Shown here piece by piece: positions 1 through 6,545 of a stretch of DNA of 6,595 nucleotides. This stretch comes from C7867-002 sp964646515. Lineage in GTDB: Bacteria > Patescibacteriota > Minisyncoccia > Phycocordibacterales > PALSA-1337. The notes under the pieces were generated by a model. The model had not been told where the DNA came from, made no database searches, and saw only the letters and a program-made list of their open reading frames with translations. Positions within the stretch are counted from its first letter, which is position 1, and every line of letters begins with the position of its first letter. The position numbers and the translations under genes are program-made. The stretch covers positions 1-6,595 of the forward strand of contig CAZYES010000026.1 of assembly GCA_964646515.1 (NCBI GenBank), read 5' to 3'.

Positions 1-79
1 ATTGAAATGGCCTGTGGAAAAGACCACTTGTTACCGATGTACTCATCTAGTACAATTAGCTATATGTAACTAAACAACG

Positions 80-88
80 TGCTATAAT
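80..88 (+). promoter_or_regulatory. Extended -10 promoter upstream of the giant gene
   Basis: TGC immediately precedes a consensus TATAAT hexamer (83-88), giving an extended -10 element. No good TTGACA-like -35 lies 16-18 bases upstream (the bases there are CTATAT), which is acceptable for extended -10 promoters. Initiation would be near 94-97, leaving a leader of about 90 bases before the ATG at 188. The block CTATATGTAACT just upstream (60-71) recurs before the second gene. Confidence 0.55.
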
Positions 89-104
89 ATTTATTAGCTG
101 ATAG

Positions 105-144
105 GGTCCTGCTCTCCACAAAGAGACATGGAACTATATGGACC
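105..144 (+). other. Possible leader hairpin in the giant gene's 5' UTR
   Basis: GGTCC (105-109) can pair with GGACC (140-144). Inside it, TG/TCTC (110-116, with one bulged C) can pair with GAGA/CA (123-128) around the loop CACAAA. The 3' side leaves about 11 unpaired bases, so stability is moderate. It matches no riboswitch class I know. A nine-codon reading frame (ATG 128 to TAA 155-157) overlaps it, but nothing supports its translation. Confidence 0.25.
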
Positions 145-187
145 AACAAGCCATTAACATTAATTAATAATATTAAACAATAGACCC

Positions 188-3100
188 ATGAAATATTACA
201 ACCGTGTTCTTCTGGCGGGTTTAGGAGTAGTGCTATCGCTAGGAATACTAGTCGTAGTGATTTTTAATAGTCGATCATCAGAGATAGGCCGTATTCCCCA
301 ATCACAACGTGCGCAAGTGGCTTCTCTGCTTTCCCCATATTACAATATCACTGCCAATTATAAATTCGACGAAGGTTCTGGCTCTGTGGCCAACTCTCTT
401 GTCATAGTAGGAGCATCACAAGTCAGAGGCCACACAATAAGACTTATCAACAATTCATGGGTGGACGGCAGGTTTGGTGGAGAAGCTGTGTCCTTTAGTG
501 GTTCAAATTCGTATGCAGTCATGCCTGACTGGTCAAGCTCAGGAGGATCGCCGATGACAGTAGCTTTCTGGATGTCGGCCATCGTACCTACTACTGTCGC
601 CACACTAACAACCGGGGATGCCACACCCACCACAGACTTTATCATTTTGGAATCAACAAGTGATTTCACTCAATCCAATGGAGTCAATGGAGGAATAATC
701 GTTCGATATCACGCTTCATCGGGTACATGCCCCTCAAATTCCATAGAGGTGGCGGTTAAAGGTGACGTAGGATACAACACCAAATGTTATTCATATCCAG
801 GTCAAGGTTGGCACCACTATGCCTTTATCTTCGACAGGGGCCAGAATGCCTCAAACGAGATAACGGTATATATAGATGGACAAGTAGCTTCCTCTCTCTC
901 ACAACCTCATGCAAACGACAATAATTTCTCAGGTATCTCTGGAGGGCCTCTCTATTTCATGTCTAGAGCTGGTCTCACTAAATTTATGAAAGGCACGATA
1001 GATGATCTATACATGTTTAATGGACCCCTATCAACATCTGAAGTCCAGTCACTGTATCAAGGTAAACCATGGACAAATTGGTTACCACCTGTCATATCCA
1101 ATGTACAGGCCCAGAATATCACGGAAACAGGAGCCACAATCACATGGAAGACAGACAAGAGAGTTATGGACGACTTGGTTAGATATGGTTTGACTACTTC
1201 ATATGACAAACAAGCGACGGGAAGCGATTCAGCTACCTTCGAGCATTCTGTAACCCTGACCAATCTTACGCCCAATACTACGTATCACTACCAAGTATCG
1301 GAAGAACTAGAAGACTACAGGTCGGGAGATTATACGTTCAAGACATCTTCCAACATTTCTTCAGCACCCCCCGTTATATCCTCATTTATCTCTAGTGTTG
1401 CTACACTTGGAAGCCCTCTGACGGTAACGTGGTCTTCAACAAATGTAACCTCCTGTATCCTAACTGGACCAGGGAAGAACGAATTGTTTTCTGGTTACTA
1501 TGGTCCCATACAGGCTAGTGGGCAGATTACCATTCCACCTCTATCTAATAGTGATATAAGTTATCTACCCGTGACCCTGACTCTCTCATGTACTAATCCA
1601 AGTGGTACTGTAACCAAGAGTCTCACAATTGAATCTTACAATACGACCACAAAGCCCCTTACTCCAGCTAACTTTGTAGCTACAGTTGTGTCACCGACAC
1701 AAATCAATCTTTCATGGACAGCTTCTCCTGGAGCGATCACAGGTTACAAGATATACCGAGGCCTAACGCCAACCAATCTTGTTATGATAACCAATGTCAC
1801 AAACTCTACTACCTTCCAGAATTCTACTCTCTTACCTTCTACCACATATTACTACGCTGTTTCTGCTTACTCGGGATCTGTTGAATCAGCAAAGTCAAAC
1901 ATTATTACTGCCACAACCAACTCCAACACATTCACCATTAACCAATCAGTTAAGACCACTCAAGCCAACATCAATGTCAGAGCCACACCCTCTACGTCTG
2001 GAACTATTCTAAACCAGACACTACCTTTGGGTACGGCGGGAATGATCAATCCCAACGCTTCCAATATGGGTATATTTGCCACAGGCTATCACTGGTGGAA
2101 TGTCATCTTTCCTAACGTTACGGGTTGGGTGGCACAGACGAATATTACTGGCAATCTCATTACATACGCTTTGACTGCTACTGCTGGGGTCAATGGTACA
2201 ATCACCCCTTCCACAGCCACCGTCTCTCAAGGATCAAGCAAAACTTTCACCATTACCCCCAATACTGGATATCAACTGAGTACTCTTACGGACAATGGAG
2301 TCAATGTTACTTCTTCTGTCTCGAACAATACTTATACGATATCAAATATACAAGCTAGACATACGATTGTTGCGACGTTTACACAGATGGGAGCTGGGGT
2401 CACATACACGGTCAAAAAAGATGGCACTGGTAACTTCACTACCATTCAGGCTTGTGCCGATGTGGTGAAGGCGGGGGAGACTTGTGTGGTATATCCGGGG
2501 ACATATCAAGAGCATGTTTTGACCAAATCCGGCGGCACTTCTTCGAATGCCGGCGCATGTGCTCCTGTGACAGGCGCCTATCCTAATTACAAGGTTGGCT
2601 CACAAAGTCTATGCAATGAGAAAAGGGTAACATTCAAAGCCGAAGGCAATGTTACAATGCGTGGATTCGAAATAAGGCATCCGTTTGTCACCGTTGAGGG
2701 TTTTGATATTACGGGATATTCTGACAATTATTTAGGACATATTACTGTTATGCCAGCCGGCAATAATTGTGCCGTCATCAAAAACACTATACGTGACGGA
2801 GCACAAAATGTATACGGGATTCTAATGTACCAAAGCGGGAGCAGTTCGGCCAATAATTGTGTATTCCGCGACAATAAAGTCTACAACTTAAGTTTCCATT
2901 ATTTATCTATAAATGGGATTGGCCACGCGTTCGAAAGAAATATATTTGAAGACTTGAATGGGTGGGATGCGATCCGATTGTTTGGTAGTGGCCACTATTT
3001 TTACAGAAATGAGTTTCGCCGAGGTGCGGCCAAGGCAGGTCTTGGCAATCATCCAGACTGGGTGCAGGCGTTTTCAGATAACGGGGGCGAATCTTACAAT

Positions 3101-5623
3101 ATTGTTTTTGAAGAAAACTGGGTTCAAGACATACAAAGTCAGCTGGGGCAGATGAACAGTGGCGGTGGGATTGTTGATCCAAAATTGTCATTGCGTTTTC
3201 ACGATTTCTATTTTAAGGGGAATGTTTTTGCCAATGTTAGTAATAACATGAACGTCGGTGTACCTGGGATGAAATATGTCAATAACACTTTCTATCGATT
3301 GGCATACACACAAGACGGTATTGTGTACGGGGGATCGTTAACTAGAGGTGATGCATCTAATAGTCTATTAAAGAATAATGCATTTATTGCCGGCGGTCTC
3401 CAACCTAATACAGCTGATTTCGGTGGTTATTATTCTTTGTCTGGAGCAGAGCTGTCTAAAGAAGTGCTTGCCGCATATGTTACAAAAGAGGATCTTCATA
3501 CTGCATACCCGTATCCGATAGCAAAATCTGTTCTTGATGATGTCAGTGCGCACGGATATACAAATCCAAATGGTGTCCCAACCGCGAAAGCAAAATTATT
3601 GACTAGTATTTCCCAATTCACAATTGGGTCCGTCTCGGAGTCATATAAAACGCTTTTATACGAGGCCCTAAAGAGGACATCAGATCTGGATACGTCAATA
3701 CGTTCGACCTTTGTCAGAGATTACAATTTTGTAGCTGGACCCGCTCCTACATTTTCAGCCAAACGCGCAGATAGATGTGCCAATGCAGTACCCGAAGGAT
3801 TTTGCGAACCCAACGGTGTTAATGGTGGCGATCCAAAATTGAGAAATATTAATGATCCGCTTGGACCAGATGGAAGAGCATTCACGGATGATGATGGCCT
3901 TCGCCCTCTTGGCGGTTCGCCATTATGTGGACGTGGAGAGGGAGGTTCTGATATTGGCGCATACCGTTGCAATGGAAGTACTTTGCCCGAAATACCCACA
4001 GGCACACCATCAGTAGATTGCGCAGATTCATCAATCCGTTGTGTTGATGACACACCCGGATCAACACAAGAATATCAAAGCATTCAGTCATGTGCTAACG
4101 TTGCTTTGCCCGGTGATACCTGCTTGGTCTTTCCGGGAAATTATCCTGAACATGTTGAGACTGTTCGGTCAGGAACCTCTGCGCAGAAGATTAGATTTTT
4201 GGCTAGATACAAAGCCCAAGATCGATCAACGACAGATAGTCTGCGTGCTGTCACAAAAGGTTTTCGAATAAAGCACCCAAATATTTCAATTGAAGGATTT
4301 GATATAACAAAATATGATGTTGGCTTGGATCAAGCACACATAGTTGTTGAGGCGCCAGCAGATAATTGTAATATTTCCGAAAATATTATTCGTGATGGAA
4401 TTTATCTGACTTCGTATGCGTATTACTTTGATGCGCAGACAAAGACGATTACCAATCCAGCCGGCGGTTTTATTGCCGCAGGATTCAGGCCGGGAGTAAC
4501 TATCTATATTGGGTCGAATATCAATAACTGGATAAAGAACCACGATAGAATAAAAACCATAAAATCTGTTACGGATACAAAGTTGACGGTTGTTGACACT
4601 GATACTTTGGAGACAGAAGGACCAGTAAACTCTACCTTGTATGTTAATAAAGCAGAAAAAAATGGGGTGGGAGGAATAATGCTCATATCGTCTTCGCAGA
4701 TTGGAGCCCCAGATTTTTGTACAATAAAAGGAAACCTCTTCTCAAATCTTGCAGGTCGTGGGATATCCATCCACGGTACGCACAATACAATTACAGAAAA
4801 TACATTTGTGCGGATGAACGGGTGGAGGATGATTTCACTATATGGAAGCAATAATCTTTTTTCTCGCAATATATTTAAAGACTCACCTAGATGGCCCGGT
4901 TTCGAGGCGCCACTTCCCGGTACCAAGTTTTCTGTTGGATCAGGAAGTTGGGACATGTACGACACTTTCTTAACCAGTACTGGACAAATCGACGGGGAAG
5001 TCAGTGATAATATATTCGAATATAACTTTATCAAGGATATAGATGCACAATTTGCCACGGTTGAAGAGACTGCCCCAGGAAGAACTATTGGTCTGGAGAA
5101 TAAAGGCCTGATATTAAGGAACAATGTTTTCATTGGTATGGAAATGATCGGAAGCTTCACGCGCCCAGAGACTTTTGTTGTAAATAATACTTTCTATAAG
5201 AATGCATACAAATCAATCCACAATTTGGTTGTTGGCAAAAGTGTCGCCGGAAACCCTGTCGGTAGTTCCATCTTAAATAATGCTTTTGTTGAAAGTGGCT
5301 GGTCTGTTAACCCAGAGATCGGCGGCTGGTACTCTATTATGGGAGATAATAGTTTACCGACCTTGGGCGTAACTGCAAACTACAACTTTGTCTCCGGGCC
5401 CGCATCGCAAGGTTTTCCTGCAAAATCAGGGTTCGCTGGCACAGAAGCAAATGGTATCAATGGGGGCAATCCGAAATTTCAGAATATCAATAATCCATTG
5501 GGACAAGATGGTATTCCATTTACAGCAGATGACGGATTGATCCCTTTGTCGGGATCGCCACTTTGCATAGGTGGAGAGAATGGAAAATATATAGGGGCCT
5601 ATCCTTGCGCGGGGGCAAATTAG
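188..5623 (+). CDS. Giant secreted/surface protein: LamG, FnIII, Ig-like, SH3b and InlB-type domains plus two beta-helix modules
   Basis: Encodes 1,811 residues. Residues 7-26 form one hydrophobic segment behind Lys2/Arg6, a signal peptide or signal anchor with no clear cleavage site. Domains read by eye: LamG/ConA-like (52-292), FnIII (299-387), Ig-like (394-482), FnIII (490-577), SH3b (583-655), InlB B-repeat-like (659-732), then two pectin-lyase-fold beta-helix modules (738-1262, 1288-1808). Several same-spaced cysteine pairs suggest disulfides outside the cytoplasm. No sortase motif, C-terminal membrane segment or known secretion tail is visible, so the N-terminal helix may be the only anchor. 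ATG 188 is the first start after the in-frame stop at 161-163 and directly precedes the export signal. No Shine-Dalgarno is evident (AATAGACCC upstream). The likely role is adhesion or polysaccharide binding; enzymatic activity (lyase or esterase) is possible but no catalytic set can be assigned. Coding and export are very likely; the function is inference. Confidence 0.93.
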   Translation: MKYYNRVLLAGLGVVLSLGILVVVIFNSRSSEIGRIPQSQRAQVASLLSPYYNITANYKFDEGSGSVANSLVIVGASQVRGHTIRLINNSWVDGRFGGEAVSFSGSNSYAVMPDWSSSGGSPMTVAFWMSAIVPTTVATLTTGDATPTTDFIILESTSDFTQSNGVNGGIIVRYHASSGTCPSNSIEVAVKGDVGYNTKCYSYPGQGWHHYAFIFDRGQNASNEITVYIDGQVASSLSQPHANDNNFSGISGGPLYFMSRAGLTKFMKGTIDDLYMFNGPLSTSEVQSLYQGKPWTNWLPPVISNVQAQNITETGATITWKTDKRVMDDLVRYGLTTSYDKQATGSDSATFEHSVTLTNLTPNTTYHYQVSEELEDYRSGDYTFKTSSNISSAPPVISSFISSVATLGSPLTVTWSSTNVTSCILTGPGKNELFSGYYGPIQASGQITIPPLSNSDISYLPVTLTLSCTNPSGTVTKSLTIESYNTTTKPLTPANFVATVVSPTQINLSWTASPGAITGYKIYRGLTPTNLVMITNVTNSTTFQNSTLLPSTTYYYAVSAYSGSVESAKSNIITATTNSNTFTINQSVKTTQANINVRATPSTSGTILNQTLPLGTAGMINPNASNMGIFATGYHWWNVIFPNVTGWVAQTNITGNLITYALTATAGVNGTITPSTATVSQGSSKTFTITPNTGYQLSTLTDNGVNVTSSVSNNTYTISNIQARHTIVATFTQMGAGVTYTVKKDGTGNFTTIQACADVVKAGETCVVYPGTYQEHVLTKSGGTSSNAGACAPVTGAYPNYKVGSQSLCNEKRVTFKAEGNVTMRGFEIRHPFVTVEGFDITGYSDNYLGHITVMPAGNNCAVIKNTIRDGAQNVYGILMYQSGSSSANNCVFRDNKVYNLSFHYLSINGIGHAFERNIFEDLNGWDAIRLFGSGHYFYRNEFRRGAAKAGLGNHPDWVQAFSDNGGESYNIVFEENWVQDIQSQLGQMNSGGGIVDPKLSLRFHDFYFKGNVFANVSNNMNVGVPGMKYVNNTFYRLAYTQDGIVYGGSLTRGDASNSLLKNNAFIAGGLQPNTADFGGYYSLSGAELSKEVLAAYVTKEDLHTAYPYPIAKSVLDDVSAHGYTNPNGVPTAKAKLLTSISQFTIGSVSESYKTLLYEALKRTSDLDTSIRSTFVRDYNFVAGPAPTFSAKRADRCANAVPEGFCEPNGVNGGDPKLRNINDPLGPDGRAFTDDDGLRPLGGSPLCGRGEGGSDIGAYRCNGSTLPEIPTGTPSVDCADSSIRCVDDTPGSTQEYQSIQSCANVALPGDTCLVFPGNYPEHVETVRSGTSAQKIRFLARYKAQDRSTTDSLRAVTKGFRIKHPNISIEGFDITKYDVGLDQAHIVVEAPADNCNISENIIRDGIYLTSYAYYFDAQTKTITNPAGGFIAAGFRPGVTIYIGSNINNWIKNHDRIKTIKSVTDTKLTVVDTDTLETEGPVNSTLYVNKAEKNGVGGIMLISSSQIGAPDFCTIKGNLFSNLAGRGISIHGTHNTITENTFVRMNGWRMISLYGSNNLFSRNIFKDSPRWPGFEAPLPGTKFSVGSGSWDMYDTFLTSTGQIDGEVSDNIFEYNFIKDIDAQFATVEETAPGRTIGLENKGLILRNNVFIGMEMIGSFTRPETFVVNNTFYKNAYKSIHNLVVGKSVAGNPVGSSILNNAFVESGWSVNPEIGGWYSIMGDNSLPTLGVTANYNFVSGPASQGFPAKSGFAGTEANGINGGNPKFQNINNPLGQDGIPFTADDGLIPLSGSPLCIGGENGKYIGAYPCAGAN
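341..2383 (+). other. N-terminal binding/spacer domain array of the giant protein
   Basis: Six small extracellular domains in order. The LamG-like domain opens with YKFDEGSGS and closes with IDDLYMFNGPLSTSEVQSLY, the usual first and last strands of bacterial LamG/ConA-like domains; Cys181 and Cys200 may pair. The first FnIII has the ATITWKTD and LTPNTTYHYQV signatures. The Ig-like domain has VTWSSTNVTSC and LTLSC (Cys423, Cys468), a pattern known from surface proteins of Parcubacteria. The second FnIII has INLSWTASPG and ITGYKIYRG. The SH3b domain has ANINVRATPSTSG and ends at GWVAQTNI. The InlB B-repeat-like domain has TATAGVNGTITPS and FTITPNTGYQL. Such domains bind glycans or cell-wall material or act as stalks; none carries a recognisable catalytic motif. 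Boundaries are approximate. Confidence 0.8.
2399..3973 (+). repeat. Beta-helix module, copy A (residues about 738-1262)
   Basis: First of two homologous protein-level repeats. It opens like a pectinesterase/pectate-lyase first turn (KKDGTGNFTTIQ), then has Cys756-X9-Cys766 and VVYPGTYQEHV. Short Asn-rich turns follow (NTIRDG, NCVFRDNKVYNLS, ERNIFEDLNGWD, FYRNEFRR, VFEENWVQDI, FKGNVFANV, VNNTFYR), as expected for a right-handed parallel beta-helix. An HPDWVQ motif lies at 955-960. It ends with a cap, GxDGxxFTxDDGLxPLxGSPLC, at about 1225-1247 and Cys1261. Relative to copy B it carries an extra, predominantly helical segment at about 1084-1176. Family members are polysaccharide lyases, esterases, epimerases and adhesins, so the exact role is open. 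Confidence 0.75.
4049..5611 (+). repeat. Beta-helix module, copy B (residues about 1288-1808)
   Basis: Second homologous repeat, collinear with copy A. Matching landmarks are SIQSC-X9-C with VFPGNYPEHV (Cys1302, Cys1312), GFRIKHPNISIEGFDITKY against GFEIRHPFVTVEGFDITGY, ENIIRDG against KNTIRDG, the NGW turn, RNIF/RNEF, NNTFYKNAY against NNTFYRLAY, and the C-terminal cap. Over the 41 cap residues (1753-1793 against 1207-1247) I count 29 identities, and the last two cysteines are 14 apart in both copies. Copy B has an inserted beta-rich segment at about 1406-1491 that copy A lacks, and it lacks both A's helical insert and its HPDWVQ motif. The copies are divergent at the DNA level, so the duplication is old. 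Confidence 0.75.
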
Positions 5624-5625
5624 GG

Positions 5626-5649
5626 TTGGGTAATACAAAGTGTTCCCAA
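5626..5649 (+). terminator. Hairpin just after the giant gene's stop (no U-tract)
   Basis: TTGGG-(T)-AATAC pairs with GTGTT-CCCAA around an AAA loop: ten pairs with one G-T wobble and one bulged T. It begins two bases after the TAG stop (5621-5623). The following bases (GCTATTGG) are not a T-run, so it is not a classical intrinsic terminator. It could be a 3'-end stabilising hairpin or a U-less terminator. Confidence 0.4.
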
Positions 5650-5722
5650 GCTATTGGTTAGGAAACTTAGTAGCATGTAAAAATTGTTGTCTAGAGTCAT
5701 ATTATTGGCGAAGTAATGACAA

Positions 5723-5750
5723 CTATATGTAACTTGCAACACCCTATTTT
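5723..5750 (+). promoter_or_regulatory. Promoter-like block upstream of the small ORF/SRPBCC gene
   Basis: CTATATGTAACT (5723-5734), CAAC (5737-5740) and TATTTT (5745-5750) repeat the order seen before the giant gene: CTATATGTAACT 60-71, CAAC 75-78, TATAAT 83-88. CAAC is four bases from the putative -10 in both cases. TATTTT is a weaker -10. If used, transcripts would start near 5757, only a few bases before the ATG at 5763 and about 100 bases before the SRPBCC start. Confidence 0.35.
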
Positions 5751-5762
5751 GTTTCACCTTCT

Positions 5763-5858
5763 ATGAGTGCCAAGTTGATCGGCAATGGTCATTGGTTGTC
5801 AGGTGATGATGGCAAACCTCGTACGAAAGACAGATCATTAGTAGAATACTATACATGA
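5763..5858 (+). CDS. Possible 31-aa small ORF coupled to the SRPBCC gene
   Basis: An ATG-started frame of 31 codons, beginning MSAKLIGNGHWL and ending VEYYT, runs to a TGA at 5856-5858. That stop overlaps the ATG of the next gene as ATGA, the arrangement typical of translational coupling. It has no Shine-Dalgarno (TTTCACCTTCT upstream), but the putative -10 at 5745-5750 would make it nearly leaderless. The peptide is charged and hydrophilic with no membrane segment, and I recognise no family. It could be a leader peptide, a remnant of an older gene or chance; no homology evidence is available here. Confidence 0.25.
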   Translation: MSAKLIGNGHWLSGDDGKPRTKDRSLVEYYT

Positions 5859-6304
5859 ACGAAATGACACTCCATAATCAATGGATCATTAAAGCTCCAA
5901 TAGGTGACGTGTTCAGAATAGTGACCGACTTTGAAAAATTTCCGGAGCACTTTCCAAAGGTCGCCGAAGCAATAGAGATCAGAAAGCGGGAAGGAGACTA
6001 TCTGGAGATGGAGGCGACCGTGAAATCATTCGGAAGAAAATTTCAGGTTAAGATGAAGACGCATATTCTTCCGGAAAAAGGATTCATCTCAGATAACGAT
6101 AGTTGTCAGTTTGGGACTTCTGGACATGAGAAGCTGTTGCTTTATCCGCACGCAGAAGGGACTTTGATTGACTATACCTATCAGGTGACTATCCATAGAA
6201 GATGGCTAAGCATAGTCTCTGGGCTACTCATCCGCCGATATTCAATGAAATACTGGGAAAAGGCAGTCATCAATCAGCTTAAAAAGATTCTTGAGAAACG
6301 GTAG
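5855..6304 (+). CDS. SRPBCC / COQ10-like START-fold protein
   Basis: Encodes 149 residues, the usual size for a single-domain SRPBCC (polyketide cyclase/COQ10-type) protein. These form a helix-grip fold with a hydrophobic cavity for lipids, quinones or other small hydrophobic ligands. Visible hallmarks are the first strand and helix (WIIKAPIGDVFRIVTDFEKF) with the PEHFPKV turn at residues 29-35, alternating beta strands to about residue 115, and a long C-terminal helix (about 123-149, YSMKYWEKAVINQLKKILEK) that would close the cavity. It has no signal peptide or membrane helix, so it is probably cytoplasmic. The first codon is fixed by the absence of any in-frame start back to the TGA at 5807-5809. 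There is no clear Shine-Dalgarno, and the start overlaps the stop of the 31-codon frame. The ligand cannot be inferred, and no quinone-synthesis genes are in view. Confidence 0.85.
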   Translation: MNEMTLHNQWIIKAPIGDVFRIVTDFEKFPEHFPKVAEAIEIRKREGDYLEMEATVKSFGRKFQVKMKTHILPEKGFISDNDSCQFGTSGHEKLLLYPHAEGTLIDYTYQVTIHRRWLSIVSGLLIRRYSMKYWEKAVINQLKKILEKR

Positions 6305-6332
6305 TGTTAATAATAGTTTTGACCGCTTTTTT
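6299..6332 (+). terminator. Weak terminator candidate after the SRPBCC gene
   Basis: CGGT (6299-6302, overlapping the last codons) can pair with ACCG (6322-6325), followed by C and six Ts (6327-6332). The stem is only four base pairs with a 19-base loop, so the main support is the T-run and its position right after the TAG stop. Confidence 0.25.
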
Positions 6333-6372
6333 ATTTACGATATTTATCTTGAAACTCTTTTATCGTAGATAA
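6331..6372. repeat. 12-bp inverted repeat between convergent genes
   Basis: TTATTTACGATA (6331-6342) faces TATCGTAGATAA (6361-6372). They pair over 12 positions with one G-T wobble, around an 18-base loop. It sits between the + strand SRPBCC gene and the minus-strand fragment ending at 6381. A shared bidirectional terminator is possible, but neither strand has a T-run directly 3' of the stem. Confidence 0.45.
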
Positions 6373-6380
6373 GCATTTCT

Positions 6381-6545
6381 CTATAGCAATAACTTCTTTG
6401 CAAAAGCTGTGTCCGTTTGCCAGACATCGCCATCAAACCACTCTAGGCCTTCAAATTGGAGCTTGTAAGCGTCTTTTGGCCTCTGGAGTGATCCGAGATA
6501 GACGTAGCGCATTTTGGCTTCTTTGGCATATAAAATGGCACCTGA
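6381..6545 (-). pseudogene. C-terminal fragment of a GNAT/arginyltransferase-like protein, apparently frameshifted
   Basis: The minus strand reads 54 codons from just after a TAG (complement of 6546-6548) to a TAG at 6381-6383. The translation contains ILYAKEAKMRYVYLGSLQ and then DAYKLQFEGLEWFDGDVW. The YVYLG strand followed by YK-x-F-x-GLEW-(F/W)-DG-x-W resembles the C-terminal end of GNAT-fold or arginyl-tRNA-protein-transferase-like proteins seen in candidate phyla bacteria; this is recognition by memory only. A complete protein would need far more upstream sequence, but this frame is blocked by TAG and by TGA (complement of 6552-6554). A second minus frame is open from the window edge through that point and reads VNECNMYLR just before the break. 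A single indel near 6541-6556 would join the two. It could be a true pseudogene, an assembly error near a contig end, or a short gene starting at the internal ATG. Confidence 0.45.

Noticed and set aside
14..27. GTGG/CCAC mini-hairpin near the left edge as a terminator
   Set aside because: The stem is only four base pairs and lacks a real T-run.
1..69. Open frame from the left edge to TAA 67-69, possibly the end of an upstream gene
   Set aside because: A second frame is also open here (to 71-73), and neither short translation resembles a known protein tail. It is too short to support a gene.
358..669. Minus-strand frame of 103 codons and other antisense frames inside the giant gene
   Set aside because: These are shadows of the LamG and later domains, with no independent start signal or recognisable product.
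4504..5160. 218-codon minus-strand open frame
   Set aside because: It lies entirely inside the giant gene's beta-helix coding region, which has coherent domain-level homology on the + strand. The antisense translation has no domain logic.
2399..5611. Phage tailspike or prophage gene
   Set aside because: Beta-helices and the copy B insert recall tailspikes, but the protein has an N-terminal export segment, FnIII, LamG and SH3b domains, and no phage gene nearby. A bacterial surface protein fits better.
5783..5794. CAATG-GT-CATTG palindrome as an operator
   Set aside because: It is short and inside the possible small ORF, with no second copy and no regulator gene in the window.
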